Source: Actinoplanes oblitus (lineage in GTDB: Bacteria > Actinomycetota > Actinomycetes > Mycobacteriales > Micromonosporaceae). From it: DNA of 64,000 nt. Under the pieces are notes generated by a model. That model saw nothing but the letters and a program-made list of their open reading frames with translations. It was not told where the DNA came from and made no database searches. The number at the start of each line of letters is the position of its first letter. Within the stretch, counting starts at the first letter, position 1. This document shows, piece after piece, positions 26,968 through 35,214 of this stretch. Position numbers and translations under genes: made by a program. Where the stretch lies: NCBI RefSeq assembly GCF_030252345.1, contig NZ_CP126980.1:8565501-8629500 (forward strand), in the 5' to 3' direction.

Positions 26968-28422
26968 TCAGAGGTCGGCGGGGGCGGCCAGCTTGCCGAC
27001 CACAGCGGTGGCGGCGGCGACCTGCGGCGAGACCAGGTGGGTACGCCCGCCCTTGCCCTGCCGGCCCTCGAAGTTGCGGTTGGAGGTGGACGCCGCGCGC
27101 TGCCCGGGGCTCAGCGTGTCCGGGTTCATGCCCAGGCACATCGAGCAGCCGGCGAACCGCCACTCGGCGCCCGCGTCCGTGAAGATCTTGTCCAGGCCCT
27201 CGGCCTCGGCCTGCTCCCGCACGACGTAGGAGCCCGGCACGATCATCATCCGGACGCCGTCGGCGACCTTGCGACCGCGGATCACGTCGGCGGCGGCCCG
27301 CAGGTCCTCCAGCCGGCCGTTGGTGCACGAGCCGACGAAGACCACGTCCACCGGCACGTCCCGGAACGGCGTGCCCGGCGTCAGGTCCATGTACGCCAGG
27401 GCCCGCTCGGCGGCCCCGCGCTCGACCTCGTCCAGGAAGTCGTCGGGGTTCGGCACCACGCCGTCGAGGGCCGCGCCCTGTCCGGGGTTGGTGCCCCAGG
27501 TGATGAACGGGCTGATCGCCGACGCGTCCAGGATGATCTCGGTGTCGTACTCGGCGTCCTCGTCGGTGGCGAGGGTCCGCCAGTACGCGACGGCGGCATC
27601 CCAGTCGGCACCCCGCGGGGCGTGCTCGCGGCCCTTCAGGTACGCGAACGTGGTCTCGTCCGGCGCGATCATGCCGGCCTTGGCGCCCCACTCGATCGAC
27701 ATGTTGCAGATGGTCATCCGGCCCTCCATGGAGAGCTTGCGGATCGCCTCGCCGCGGTACTCCACGATGTGGCCGTTGCCGCCGCCGGTGCCGGTCTGCG
27801 TGATCAGCGCGAGGATCAGGTCCTTCGCGCTCACGCCCGGGCGCAGCTCGCCGACGACGGTGACGGCCATCGTCTTCGGCTTCGACTGCGGCAGCGTCTG
27901 GGTGGCGAGCACGTGCTCGACCTCGCTGGTGCCGATGCCGAAGGCCAGCGCGCCGAACGCGCCGTGGGTCGCGGTGTGCGAGTCGCCGCAGACGATGGTC
28001 ATGCCCGGCTGGGTCAGGCCCAGCTGCGGGCCGATCACGTGCACGATGCCCTGGTTCACGTCACCGAGCGGGCGGATCTCGACGCCGAACTCCGCGCAGT
28101 TCTTCCGCAGCGTCTCGATCTGGGTGCGGGAGACCGTGTCGGCGATGGTCAGCAGCTCGCCACGGCGGGTGTTGAACGACGGGTCCGCGTAACCGGTCGG
28201 GGTGTTGTGGTCCTCCGTCGCGAGCGTGAGGTCGGTCCGGCGCACCGGCCGGCCGGCCATCCGCAGCCCGTCGAACGCCTGCGGGCTGGTGACCTCGTGC
28301 AGCAGGTGCAGGTCGATGAAGAGCAGGTCGGGCTCGCCCTCGGCCGTGCGCACCACGTGGTCATCCCAGACCTTCTCGGCCAGGGTCCTGGGTTTCCCGC
28401 TGTCGGGAGTGACTCCCACCAT
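26968..28422 (-). CDS. leuC: 3-isopropylmalate dehydratase large subunit
   Basis: 484 residues, an aconitase-family [4Fe-4S] enzyme. Start [24 protein letters not shown]. Iron-sulfur ligand regions: [14 protein letters not shown] and [40 protein letters not shown] is the usual substrate region. The ATG lies only 6 nt downstream of a TAGGAT -10 box, so the mRNA may be leaderless. Divergent from ndgR, a regulator of leuCD in Streptomyces. Confidence 0.97.
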   Translation of the reverse strand: MVGVTPDSGKPRTLAEKVWDDHVVRTAEGEPDLLFIDLHLLHEVTSPQAFDGLRMAGRPVRRTDLTLATEDHNTPTGYADPSFNTRRGELLTIADTVSRTQIETLRKNCAEFGVEIRPLGDVNQGIVHVIGPQLGLTQPGMTIVCGDSHTATHGAFGALAFGIGTSEVEHVLATQTLPQSKPKTMAVTVVGELRPGVSAKDLILALITQTGTGGGNGHIVEYRGEAIRKLSMEGRMTICNMSIEWGAKAGMIAPDETTFAYLKGREHAPRGADWDAAVAYWRTLATDEDAEYDTEIILDASAISPFITWGTNPGQGAALDGVVPNPDDFLDEVERGAAERALAYMDLTPGTPFRDVPVDVVFVGSCTNGRLEDLRAAADVIRGRKVADGVRMMIVPGSYVVREQAEAEGLDKIFTDAGAEWRFAGCSMCLGMNPDTLSPGQRAASTSNRNFEGRQGKGGRTHLVSPQVAAATAVVGKLAAPADL

Positions 28423-28471
28423 CTGGACATCCTAAATTCTGGAATGTATGTTTCGGCTTGTGGGACACAGT
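28423..28471. promoter_or_regulatory. overlapping divergent promoters of leuC and ndgR
   Basis: Rightward (ndgR): -35 TGGACA (28424-28429), 17-bp spacer, -10 TATGTT (28447-28452). Leftward (leuC): -10 TAGGAT (28429-28434, complement), six bases before the leuC ATG. The two promoters overlap. Between them lies ATTCTGGAAT (28436-28445, arms ATTC/GAAT), and a second small inverted repeat TGTG-gga-CACA lies near 28459-28470. Either is a candidate operator for the IclR-family regulator; the assignment is inference. Confidence 0.7.
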
Positions 28472-29158
28472 ATGAGCGGTGTAGGCGTTCTCGACAAGGC
28501 GGTTGTCATCCTCGCCGCATGTGTCGACGGCGCCAGCCTGGCCGAGTTGGTCGAACGCACGAAGCTTCCCCGGGCGACCGCACATCGCCTGGCCCAGGCT
28601 CTGGAGATTCATCGGATGCTGGTCCGGGACACTCAAGGAAGATGGCGCCCCGGACCTCGCCTGGGCGAGCTGGCGAACGCCGCGCCGGACGTTCTGCTGA
28701 CCGCCGCCGAGCCCCTGCTTTCCGCATTGCGGGACGCGACCGGCGAGAGCGCGCAGCTTTACTTGCGCCGCGCGGACGAGCGGATCTGCGTCGCCGCCGC
28801 CGAGCGGGCGAGTGGCCTTCGCGACACCGTCCCGGTCGGCTCGGTGCTGCCGATGGTGGCCGGCTCCGCCGCCCAGATCCTGCTCGCCTGGGAGCCGCCG
28901 GAAGCGGTCATGCCGCTGCTGCCCCGCTGCAAGTTCACCGGCCGCACCCTGGCCGAGGTGCGCCGCCGCGGCTGGGCGCAGAGCGTCGCCGAGCGCGAGC
29001 CGGGTGTGGCGAGCGTCTCCGCCCCGATCCGCGACCGCACCGGACGGGTCATCGCCGCCATCTCGATAAGCGGTCCGATCGAACGCCTCGGCCGCCGCCC
29101 CGGCGAGCGCCACGCCATGGCCGTCGTCCGCGCCGGCCAGCGCCTCTCCGGCCTCTGA
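28472..29158 (+). CDS. ndgR: IclR-family transcriptional regulator, NdgR-like
   Basis: 228 residues from the ATG at 28472 (MSGVGVLDKAVVILAACVDG), matching the usual N-terminus GVGVLDKA. An upstream ATG at 28448 lies within the -10 box and is rejected. A winged helix-turn-helix (about residues 8-65, LAELVERTKLPRATAHRLAQALE) is followed by the IclR effector domain (GSVLPMVAGSAAQILLA, GVASVSAPIRD). NdgR-type regulators control leucine and other amino-acid genes in Streptomyces, and in Mycobacterium the homologue also faces leuCD. Confidence 0.9.
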   Translation: MSGVGVLDKAVVILAACVDGASLAELVERTKLPRATAHRLAQALEIHRMLVRDTQGRWRPGPRLGELANAAPDVLLTAAEPLLSALRDATGESAQLYLRRADERICVAAAERASGLRDTVPVGSVLPMVAGSAAQILLAWEPPEAVMPLLPRCKFTGRTLAEVRRRGWAQSVAEREPGVASVSAPIRDRTGRVIAAISISGPIERLGRRPGERHAMAVVRAGQRLSGL

Positions 29159-29234
29159 CCCCGTCCGCACCCCTCGCGCCCGATGGCCGCTCCGCGCCAT
29201 CGGGCGCGCCTCATTTCCGAGGCCCACCACCTGA

Positions 29235-29244
29235 TTTCGGTACG
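29235..29244 (+). repeat. TTTCGGTACG 3' motif after ndgR
   Basis: TTTCGGTACG, 77 bp after the ndgR stop and in the same sense. It precedes the first hairpin-repeat array. Confidence 0.55.
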
Positions 29245-29398
29245 CCCAGCAACCGCACCGCCGCTCCGACCTCGATCGGAGCCCCGGGTCCGGCGAGGTC
29301 GCAATCCGCGAATGGCCGTAAAAGCCCCACCAAGCCCACAGCCGGCCACCACGGCGCCCTCCAGCCCACCGACACCACCCCCAGCACCAGCCCGAACC

Positions 29399-29990
29399 CG
29401 CAGCTGGCCACCACGGTGGTGTCCAAGCCGCTGAGACCACCATGAGCGCCAGCCCACCCCGCGGCTGGCCACCACGGTGGTCTCCAGACCGCTGAAACCA
29501 CCACCAGCACCAGCCCGGAACCGGCGGCTGGTCACGGCGGTGGTCTCCAAGCCGCCGAGACCACCATGGGCGCCAGCCCAGCGCGCGGCTGGTCACCACG
29601 GTGGTGTCCAGACCGCTGAGACCACCACCGACACCAGCCCGGAACCGGCGGCTGGTCACGGCGGTGGTCTCCAAGCCGCCGAGACCACCATGAGCGCCAG
29701 CCCACCCCGCGGCTGGTCACCACGGTGGTGTCCAGACCGCTGAGACCACCACCAGCACCAGCCCGGGACCGGCGGCTGGTCACGGCGGTGGTCTCCGAGC
29801 CGCTGAGACCACCATGAGCGCCAGCCCGGCGCGCGGCTGGTCACCACGGTGGTCTCCAGACCGCTGAGACCACCACCAGCACCAGCCCGGAACCGGCGGC
29901 TGGTCACGGCGGTGGTCTCCGAGCCGCCGAGACCACCATGAGCGCCAGCCTGGGCCTGCGGCTGGTCACGGCGGTGGTGTCGCTGCCACG
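29399..29990. repeat. array 1: ten ~62-bp hairpin repeats
   Basis: The core GGTGGT recurs at 29415, 29476, 29539, 29600, 29663, 29724, 29787, 29848, 29911 and 29973. Spacings alternate 61, 63, 61, 63 ..., so the array is built from a 124-bp dimer with two variant units (ACCACGGTGGT and CACGGCGGTGGT). Each unit contains GGTGGTCTC ... GAGACCACC arms and outer CTGGT ... CCAG arms, so each can fold as a long hairpin. The array fills the space between ndgR and the convergent tRNA-Glu. ORFs through it are repeat artefacts. Confidence 0.85.
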
Positions 29991-30070
29991 GGACACGTGG
30001 ATGGGGCGGACTCTTGGTGGGTGGCGAGCGGGTTAGCGGGGCGGCTGAGCCGGAGACGGGCGGTAGACGA

Positions 30071-30104
30071 AAGTGGCCCGCACCGTAATCGGTGCGGGCC
30101 ACTT
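30071..30104 (-). terminator. terminator of the leftward tRNA-Glu
   Basis: 14-bp perfect stem AAGTGGCCCGCACC / GGTGCGGGCCACTT with a 6-nt loop, five bases downstream of the encoded CCA. The stem's own 3' end (CACTT, then TCGTC) supplies the U-rich side. Confidence 0.85.
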
Positions 30105-30111
30105 CTCCTGG

Positions 30112-30184
30112 TAGTCCCGAAGGGATTCGAACCCTCGCTACCGCCTTGAGAGGGCGGCGTCCTAGGCCGCTAGACGACGGGACC
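30112..30184 (-). tRNA. tRNA-Glu (anticodon CTC), copy 1
   Basis: 73 nt. Acceptor GGTCCCG pairs with CGGGACT (first pair G-U), D arm GTC ... GAC, anticodon stem CCGCC-CTCTCAA-GGCGG with anticodon CTC, T arm GAGGG-TTCGAAT-CCCTT, discriminator A. CCA follows directly (30109-30111). The gene is identical, base for base as far as I can read, to the rightward tRNA-Glu at 35215. Confidence 0.95.
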
Positions 30185-30824
30185 AGAACTTGCCTTGCAC
30201 CGCCCGTTCCTGCGGCGGCGCGGTGAACTCTATCAGCACCTTTGACGAATCCCCGCATCGGCTGCCCCGCCCCGAACCGGCTCGTGACCGGCCCCACAAC
30301 GACGGCGGAAGCAGGGCGGGCGAATCAGGACGGACGGGTCACCCGGCTGCGCGACGAAACGCCGGCGGCTGACTGGCCCGGTGAGCACGGCGCCCCGGCT
30401 GGACAGCGAACGCGGCCTGCGGAACGCCGAGTGGCACGGCACATCGCCGGCGGCGGGCACAAGCGACCCCGGCCGGGCGGAGGGCCGCAGCGGCGGGTTG
30501 GTGCGGCGGGAAAGTGCGGCGGCGAGGTGCAGCGGGCCGCCGGGCAGCGGGGATGCGCGGCAGGCCGCGGGGCGGGGAGGTGCGGCAGGCCGCCAGGCGG
30601 CGGGATGCGCGGCAGGCCGCGGGGCGGGGAGGTGCGGCGGGTCGCTGGACGGCGGGGAGGTGCGGCAGGCCGCCGGGCGGCGGGGAGGTGCGGCTTGGCG
30701 GGGCGGGGCGCGGGGGCTTCGCTGGGCGGCTGGGCTCCGGGCGTACCGAAAGGGTGACGCAGCGGCCCGGAAGGGGCGGCGGACACCGGGAGTGCGGCGG
30801 ATCCGGCGTTTCCCGGAAAACCGG
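30185..30824. repeat. intergenic region with a ~27-bp GC-rich minisatellite
   Basis: 640 bp without a credible gene. From about 30545 to 30700 units like GGGGAGGTGCGGCAGGCCGC recur every 26-28 bp, about six copies, in two alternating variants (GGGATGCGCGGC and GGGAGGTGCGGC). Open frames here give only Arg/Gly/Ala-rich low-complexity peptides. The rest (30185-30540) is GC-rich and shows nothing I recognise. Confidence 0.7.
30742..30752 (-). repeat. TTTCGGTACG 3' motif after the glycosylase-like gene
   Basis: Leftward-sense CTTTCGGTACG, 73 bp after the stop of the gene at 30825. Confidence 0.55.
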
Positions 30825-31766
30825 TCAGCGGTGATTGAACGGGGCGACGGCCTCACGGTTGCGCGCGGCGTCCTCCGGACCGAGCAGCGCCTCGCACACC
30901 CGGATCAGGCGGCTGCGCAGGCCCGCGGCGCGGCGGGCGAGCTCACGCTGGCGGGCCACGTACTCCGCCTTGCCCTCCGGGGTTTCGATCTTCACCGGGG
31001 GGTGGCCGTAGGACTCCAAGTCGTAGGGGCTGGCCTGCATGTCCAGCAGGCGGATCTCGCCGGCCAGGGCGAAGCAGTCCAGGGCCAGCGCGCCGGGGAC
31101 GGCCGGACCGAGTTTCTGCGCCCACTTGTGCACGTCCATCGCGGCGTGCAGGCAGCCGGGCTGGTCCAGGTCGACCTGGGTGGCCCGGGTCGGCTGCAGG
31201 CGGTTGAGCCCGACGGCCTCCGGGGTGAAGAAGCGGAACGCGTCGAAGTGGGTGCAGCGGATGGTGTGCTGCTCGACCACCTTGTCGGTCTCGGACTGGC
31301 CGAGGCGCAGCGGCAGCGGGTGCCGGTGCTCCGGGTCGCGGTAGACCATCGCCCACTCGTGCAGGCCGAAGCAGCCGGAGAAGACCGGGCGGGACGCGGT
31401 GGCGGTGAGCAGGCCGTGGATGTACCGCACGCTCTCGCCCCGGGCGTGCAGGAACGCGTCCTCGTCCAGCGAGACGATGCCGTCCTGGCTGGTCGCGTAG
31501 AACTTCCAGCCGGCGTGCTCGGCCAGGCCGTCCGGCGCCGGGGCGAGGCCCGCGCCGACGCCCGGGTGCCAGCGGCGCAGCATCGCCGGGCGGGTGCCGT
31601 AGTAGTCGTAGAGGAAGTCCTCGATGGCGTGTTTCTCACCCGTCGCCCGGCGGGCACGGTGGCCCGCGGTCATCTGGTCGGCGCGCTCGGCGTGCGCCCG
31701 GGCGAGGGGTATCCAGGTGACCGAGGGCAGCGTGGTGGTGAGTGCCCTCACCTGCTTGATCCCCAT
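30825..31766 (-). CDS. actinobacterial protein often annotated 3-methyladenine DNA glycosylase
   Basis: 313 residues from MGIKQVRALTTTLPSVTW (ATG at 31766; an upstream ATG at 31805 is possible). The sequence has a GHRARRATGEKHAIEDFLYDYYGTRPAMLRRWHPG segment, GCFGLHEWAMVYR, CTHFDAFRFFTPEA and VDLDQPGCLHAAMDVHKWA. Close relatives in Streptomyces are usually called 3-methyladenine DNA glycosylase, but I cannot see a helix-hairpin-helix or an AlkA/Tag/AAG signature, so the enzymatic label should be treated with caution. Conserved Cys, His and Asp residues suggest a metal or catalytic site. It is monocistronic and leftward. Confidence 0.65.
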   Translation of the reverse strand: MGIKQVRALTTTLPSVTWIPLARAHAERADQMTAGHRARRATGEKHAIEDFLYDYYGTRPAMLRRWHPGVGAGLAPAPDGLAEHAGWKFYATSQDGIVSLDEDAFLHARGESVRYIHGLLTATASRPVFSGCFGLHEWAMVYRDPEHRHPLPLRLGQSETDKVVEQHTIRCTHFDAFRFFTPEAVGLNRLQPTRATQVDLDQPGCLHAAMDVHKWAQKLGPAVPGALALDCFALAGEIRLLDMQASPYDLESYGHPPVKIETPEGKAEYVARQRELARRAAGLRSRLIRVCEALLGPEDAARNREAVAPFNHR

Positions 31767-31996
31767 CGCACCAATGTATCTAGCCGAAGCGATCAACACG
31801 ATCACCGTTAGGCGCGAATGAGGTCCGCCACGGCGTGTTCTTCCGGCTCGGCCGGGGCGCCATCTCGGGTTTCACCAGATTTGAGTGGTTTGTGGAGCGT
31901 CCGGGGCCAGCCGAGCCCGGGCGCGCCGGGCAGCGCGAACCCCCACCGGGGTCCGAGCCCCAGCGTCAGGGAAACGACAGAAGCCATACGAAGCAA

Positions 31997-32014
31997 TGTA
32001 GTACACCTACTACA
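31997..32014 (+). promoter_or_regulatory. inverted repeat TGTAGT-N6-ACTACA before the ABC operon
   Basis: A perfect 6-bp inverted repeat with a 6-bp spacer (ACACCT), ending 20 bp before the ATG of the ABC ATPase gene, in an otherwise uncommon AT-rich stretch. Its position overlaps the expected promoter. It is a candidate operator for the Xre regulator encoded as the last gene of this operon. Confidence 0.6.
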
Positions 32015-32034
32015 AGTTTGATAGCGTGGTAGAC

Positions 32035-32958
32035 ATGGCGGAGGCGGTATTGCAGAGCACCGGCACGGACCCGCTGGTCGGCGAGCCGGTCATCGAGGTT
32101 CGTGACCTGCGGATGCGCTACGGGCCCAAGGAGGTCCTGGACGGCATCGGCTTCTCCGCCCGCCCCGGCGAGGTGATCGCGCTGCTCGGGCCGAACGGGG
32201 CGGGCAAGACCACCACCATCGAGATCCTGGAGGGCTTCCGGCGCCGGTCAGCCGGTCACGTCCGGGTGCTCGGCAGCGACCCGGAGCACGGCGACGAGCG
32301 CTGGCGGGCCCGGCTCGGCGTGGTCCTGCAGTCCTGGCGGGACCACGGTAAGTGGCGGGTGCGCGAGCTGCTGGAGCACATCGGCGGGCACTACGCGCCG
32401 TTCGGCACCGCCCGCACGCCCCGGCCGTGGCCGGTCGACGAGCTGCTCGCCGCGGTCGGCCTGACCGCCGCCGCGCGGACCCGGGTCAGCCGGCTCTCCG
32501 GTGGCCAGCGGCGCCGGCTGGACGTGGCGATGGGCATCGTGGGCCGGCCCGAGTTGCTCTTCCTGGACGAGCCGACGGTCGGCTTCGACCCGGCCGCGCG
32601 GCGCGAGTTCCACGACCTGATCCACGAGCTGACCGACATGGCCGACACCACAGTGCTGCTCACCACGCACGACCTGGACGAGGCGGAGAAACTCGCCGAC
32701 CGGATCCTGATCCTCTCGGCCGGGCGGATCATCGCGAGCGGCTCGGCCGACGAGCTGTCCCGGCAGGTGGCCGGCGAGACCGAGATCCGCTGGACCCGTG
32801 ACGGGCAGCGGTTCGTGCACGCCACCGCGGACGCGACGGCCTATGTGCACCGGCTCTTCCTGCAGCACGGCACCGCCATCGGCGACCTGGAGGTGCGCCG
32901 CTCCAGCCTGGAGGACACGTACATGAAGCTGGTGCACGAGACGGAGGGCCCGCGATGA
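32035..32958 (+). CDS. ABC transporter ATP-binding protein
   Basis: 307 residues from the ATG at 32035 (a GTG at 32026 is possible). Walker A GPNGAGKTT, Q-loop region VVLQSW, signature LSGGQRRRLDVAMGI, Walker B ELLFLDEPTVGFDP and switch His (LLTTHDLDEAEKLAD) are all present. The C-terminal extension (ETEIRWTRDGQRFVH...) is the DrrA/NodI-type domain. It powers the ABC-2 permease that follows. Substrate unknown; this exporter class moves drugs, polysaccharides or peptides. Confidence 0.93.
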   Translation: MAEAVLQSTGTDPLVGEPVIEVRDLRMRYGPKEVLDGIGFSARPGEVIALLGPNGAGKTTTIEILEGFRRRSAGHVRVLGSDPEHGDERWRARLGVVLQSWRDHGKWRVRELLEHIGGHYAPFGTARTPRPWPVDELLAAVGLTAAARTRVSRLSGGQRRRLDVAMGIVGRPELLFLDEPTVGFDPAARREFHDLIHELTDMADTTVLLTTHDLDEAEKLADRILILSAGRIIASGSADELSRQVAGETEIRWTRDGQRFVHATADATAYVHRLFLQHGTAIGDLEVRRSSLEDTYMKLVHETEGPR

Positions 32959-33035
32959 ACCAGCTTGCGAGCGAATCCATGAGCCCGGTCGTCGAGTCAT
33001 CGCGGCGCCGGAGCGCAGCGGAGGTGACGCGATGA
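32955..33035 (+). CDS. 26-residue ORF bridging the ABC genes
   Basis: MNQLASESMSPVVESSRRRS then AAEVTR. Its ATG overlaps the ATPase stop (ATGA) and its stop overlaps the permease ATG (ATGA), so ribosomes could pass from one gene to the next without leaving. It has no hydrophobic segment. It may be a coupling relay or the coding fragment of a short interspersed repeat; I cannot show that the peptide is made. Confidence 0.4.
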   Translation: MNQLASESMSPVVESSRRRSAAEVTR

Positions 33036-33871
33036 CCCCGATCACGATGGGCCTGCGGCGCGGCTGGACCGAGCTCCGGCACACCTGGACCACCCCGATG
33101 GACCTGTGGGCCTACCTGTTCCCGGCGATCCTGCTGCTCGGCACGGTCTTCTTCATGCGCGGCTCGACGGTGCCCGGCACCTCGTTCTCGCTCGGCGCCC
33201 GCACGCTGCCCAGCGTCTTCGGCATGGGCCTGGTGATGGGCGGCCTGATGACCACGGCACAGCAGCTGATCGTGGACCGGGAGGACGGCACCCTGCTGCG
33301 CGCCAAGGCCGTGCCGAACGGGATGACCAGCTACCTGTCCGGCAAGGTGGTGCTGGTCGGCGGGATGACGCTGATCGGCTTCCTGCTCCAGCTGATCCCC
33401 GGGCTGTTCCTGGTGGACGGCCTCGCGGTGGACGGCGGCGGCTGGCTCACCCTGGCCTGGCTGGTGCCGGTCGGGTTCGTGGCCACCCTGCCGCTGGGCG
33501 CGGCGATCGGCGCGCTCTTCGACGACCCGCGCAACATGGGCCTGGTGATGATGCCGCTCTTCGGGCTGATCGCGGTCTCCGGCATCTTCTACCCGATCGG
33601 CGGCATGCCCGGCTGGCTGCAGGGTCTGGCGCAGCTCTTCCCGCTGTACTGGCTAGGGTTGGGCATGCGCTCGGTCTTCCTGCCCGACTCCCTGGCGGCC
33701 GTGGAGATCGGGCATTCCTGGCGGCACCTGGAGACGTTCGGGGTGCTGGTCGTCTGGGCGGCGATCGGGATGGTGCTGGCTCCGGTGCTGCTGCGCCGGA
33801 TGGCCCGGCGGGAGTCCGGCTCGGCGGTGGCCGCCCGGCGGGAGCGGGCCCTGACCCGGATCGGGCGCTGA
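33032..33871 (+). CDS. ABC-2 type transporter permease
   Basis: 279 residues with six hydrophobic segments, beginning MTPITMGLRRGWTELRHTWTTPMDLWAYLFPAILLLGTVFFM. The ABC-2 pattern is clear: MGGLMTTAQQLIVDREDGTLLRAKAVPNGM, then helices to LFGLIAVSGIFYPIGGMPGWLQGLAQLFPLYWLGLGMR, the conserved last loop. It has a good GGAGGTGACGCG upstream, so it need not depend on coupling. It forms a homodimer with two ATPase subunits by family analogy. Confidence 0.9.
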   Translation: MTPITMGLRRGWTELRHTWTTPMDLWAYLFPAILLLGTVFFMRGSTVPGTSFSLGARTLPSVFGMGLVMGGLMTTAQQLIVDREDGTLLRAKAVPNGMTSYLSGKVVLVGGMTLIGFLLQLIPGLFLVDGLAVDGGGWLTLAWLVPVGFVATLPLGAAIGALFDDPRNMGLVMMPLFGLIAVSGIFYPIGGMPGWLQGLAQLFPLYWLGLGMRSVFLPDSLAAVEIGHSWRHLETFGVLVVWAAIGMVLAPVLLRRMARRESGSAVAARRERALTRIGR

Positions 33872-33878
33872 GGGAGCG

Positions 33879-34121
33879 ATGGCAACCGAGATCACGTACA
33901 ACCGGATCGCGATGCTCCGCGCCGAGCGGGGCATCTCGCGGCGGCAGCTGGCCGACGCCCTCGGCGTGCACTATCAGACAGTGGGCTACCTGGAGCGCGG
34001 CGAGTTCAGCCCGAGCCTGCACCTGGCCCTGCGCATCTGTCAGTACTTCGAGGTTCCGGTCGAGGTGGTGTTCGCCCTGGAGCCGTTCCCGCGACTCGGT
34101 GCCACCTCCCAATCGGCGTAG
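33879..34121 (+). CDS. Xre-family helix-turn-helix regulator
   Basis: 80 residues, MATEITYNRIAMLRAERGIS. The helix-turn-helix is RRQLADALGVHYQTVGYLERGEFSPSLHLALRICQYFEVPVEVVF, a compact single-domain Xre/YgzD-type protein with no effector domain. It begins 7 bp after the permease stop and is the last gene of the ABC operon, so autoregulation of the exporter is the simplest role. The inverted repeat at 31997-32014 is the candidate site. Confidence 0.85.
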   Translation: MATEITYNRIAMLRAERGISRRQLADALGVHYQTVGYLERGEFSPSLHLALRICQYFEVPVEVVFALEPFPRLGATSQSA

Positions 34122-34160
34122 ATTTCAGGGGTCCGTCCATTACGAAGATGGGGATTACCC

Positions 34161-34955
34161 GTGCGCTTCGCCCGTTTTGTTCATGCCGCTGGAGTGTCGT
34201 TCGGCGTCGTCGAGGGTGACGGCGCCTCCGGCCTCACGGTGGCCGAGATCAGCAGCCTGCCCTTCGAGAAGGTCGTCCGCACCGGCCAGCGGTGGGCCCT
34301 CCCGGACGTCCGGCTGCTCGCGCCGATCTTCTCCAGCAAGGTGATCGGTGTCGGCCGCAACTACGCCGAGCACGCCGCCGAGCTGGGTAACGAGGTGCCC
34401 AAGGAACCGCTGATCTTCATCAAGCCGTCCACCTCGGTGATCGGCCCCGGCGACGCGATCCGGATCCCCTCGGTCACCACTCAGGTCGAGGAGGAGGCCG
34501 AGCTCGCCGTGGTGATCGGCGCGACCGGCGCCCGCCGGGTCGACCGGGCCGGCGCCGCGAAAGCGATCTTCGGCTACACCTGCGCCAACGACGTCACCGC
34601 CCGCGACCTGCAGCGCAAGGACCCGCAGTGGACCAGGGCCAAGGGCTTCGACTCGTTCTGCCCGCTCGGCCCGTGGATCGAGACCGAGCTCGACGTCAGC
34701 GACCTGGAGGTGCGCTGCGAGGTGGGGCGCAACCCGGAGAGCATGGAGGTCCGGCAGATCGGCCGGACCAAGGACATGGTGTTCGACATCCCGGGCCTGG
34801 TCTCGTATGTGTCGCACGTCATGACGCTGCTGCCGGGCGACGTGATCCTCACCGGAACGCCGGCCGGGGTGAGCCAGATCGTGCCCGGCGACACGGTGTC
34901 GGTGAGCGTGCAGGGCATCGGCGAGCTGCGCAACACCGTGGTCGCGCAGGACTGA
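34161..34955 (+). CDS. fumarylacetoacetate hydrolase family protein
   Basis: 264 residues, GTG start (VRFARFVHAAGVSFGVVEGD). FAH-fold signature: VIGVGRNYAEHAAELGNEVP, FIKPSTSVIGPGDAI, VEEEAELAVVIG (metal-binding E-x-E), GYTCANDVTARDLQRKDPQWTRAKGFDSFCPLGPWIE, and LLPGDVILTGTPAGV. The family includes 2-hydroxyhepta-2,4-dienedioate isomerases, oxaloacetate decarboxylases and acylpyruvases, so the exact substrate is unresolved. In Mycobacterium the homologue lies next to gltX; here tRNA-Gln and tRNA-Glu follow and gltX is not seen. Confidence 0.88.
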   Translation: MRFARFVHAAGVSFGVVEGDGASGLTVAEISSLPFEKVVRTGQRWALPDVRLLAPIFSSKVIGVGRNYAEHAAELGNEVPKEPLIFIKPSTSVIGPGDAIRIPSVTTQVEEEAELAVVIGATGARRVDRAGAAKAIFGYTCANDVTARDLQRKDPQWTRAKGFDSFCPLGPWIETELDVSDLEVRCEVGRNPESMEVRQIGRTKDMVFDIPGLVSYVSHVMTLLPGDVILTGTPAGVSQIVPGDTVSVSVQGIGELRNTVVAQD

Positions 34956-35087
34956 GCGCCGGACGCTCGCTTCCGGCCACCGCCGGTGAGCTGCGCCGAC
35001 GCCGGCGGGGAGCAGTTTGGGTAACCCGATTTGGCGGCCGGGGAGGGCTCGGGTAAAGTTCTCTCCGGCGCGGCAAGCCGGGCCAAA

Positions 35088-35159
35088 TGGGGTATGGGGT
35101 AATTGGCAGCCCGACTGATTCTGGTTCAGTTAGTCTAGGTTCGAGTCCTGGTACCCCAG
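35088..35159 (+). tRNA. tRNA-Gln (anticodon CTG)
   Basis: 72 nt. Acceptor TGGGGTA pairs with TACCCCA (U1-A72, typical for Gln), anticodon stem ACTGA-TTCTGGT-TCAGT with anticodon CTG, T arm with GTTCGAGTC, discriminator G. CCA is not encoded. A small hairpin ACCAACC-tcc-GGGTTGGT follows before the next tRNA. Confidence 0.93.
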
Positions 35160-35214
35160 CGTTACCAACCTCCGGGTTGGTGCCGCTGGAGCGCTTCGGC
35201 GCAGCAGCAGTTCT

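Noticed and set aside
28448..28471. Start of ndgR at the ATG at 28448
   Set aside because: It lies within the -10 box, and conservation begins at GVGVLDKA after the ATG at 28472.
30242..30757. Gly/Arg-rich protein of 171 codons
   Set aside because: Follows the 27-bp minisatellite; low complexity, no start signal.
32035..34121. Mobile island or integrated element between the tRNA-Glu genes
   Set aside because: No integrase, transposase or short direct repeats of a tRNA end; the FAH gene is ancestral to the region.
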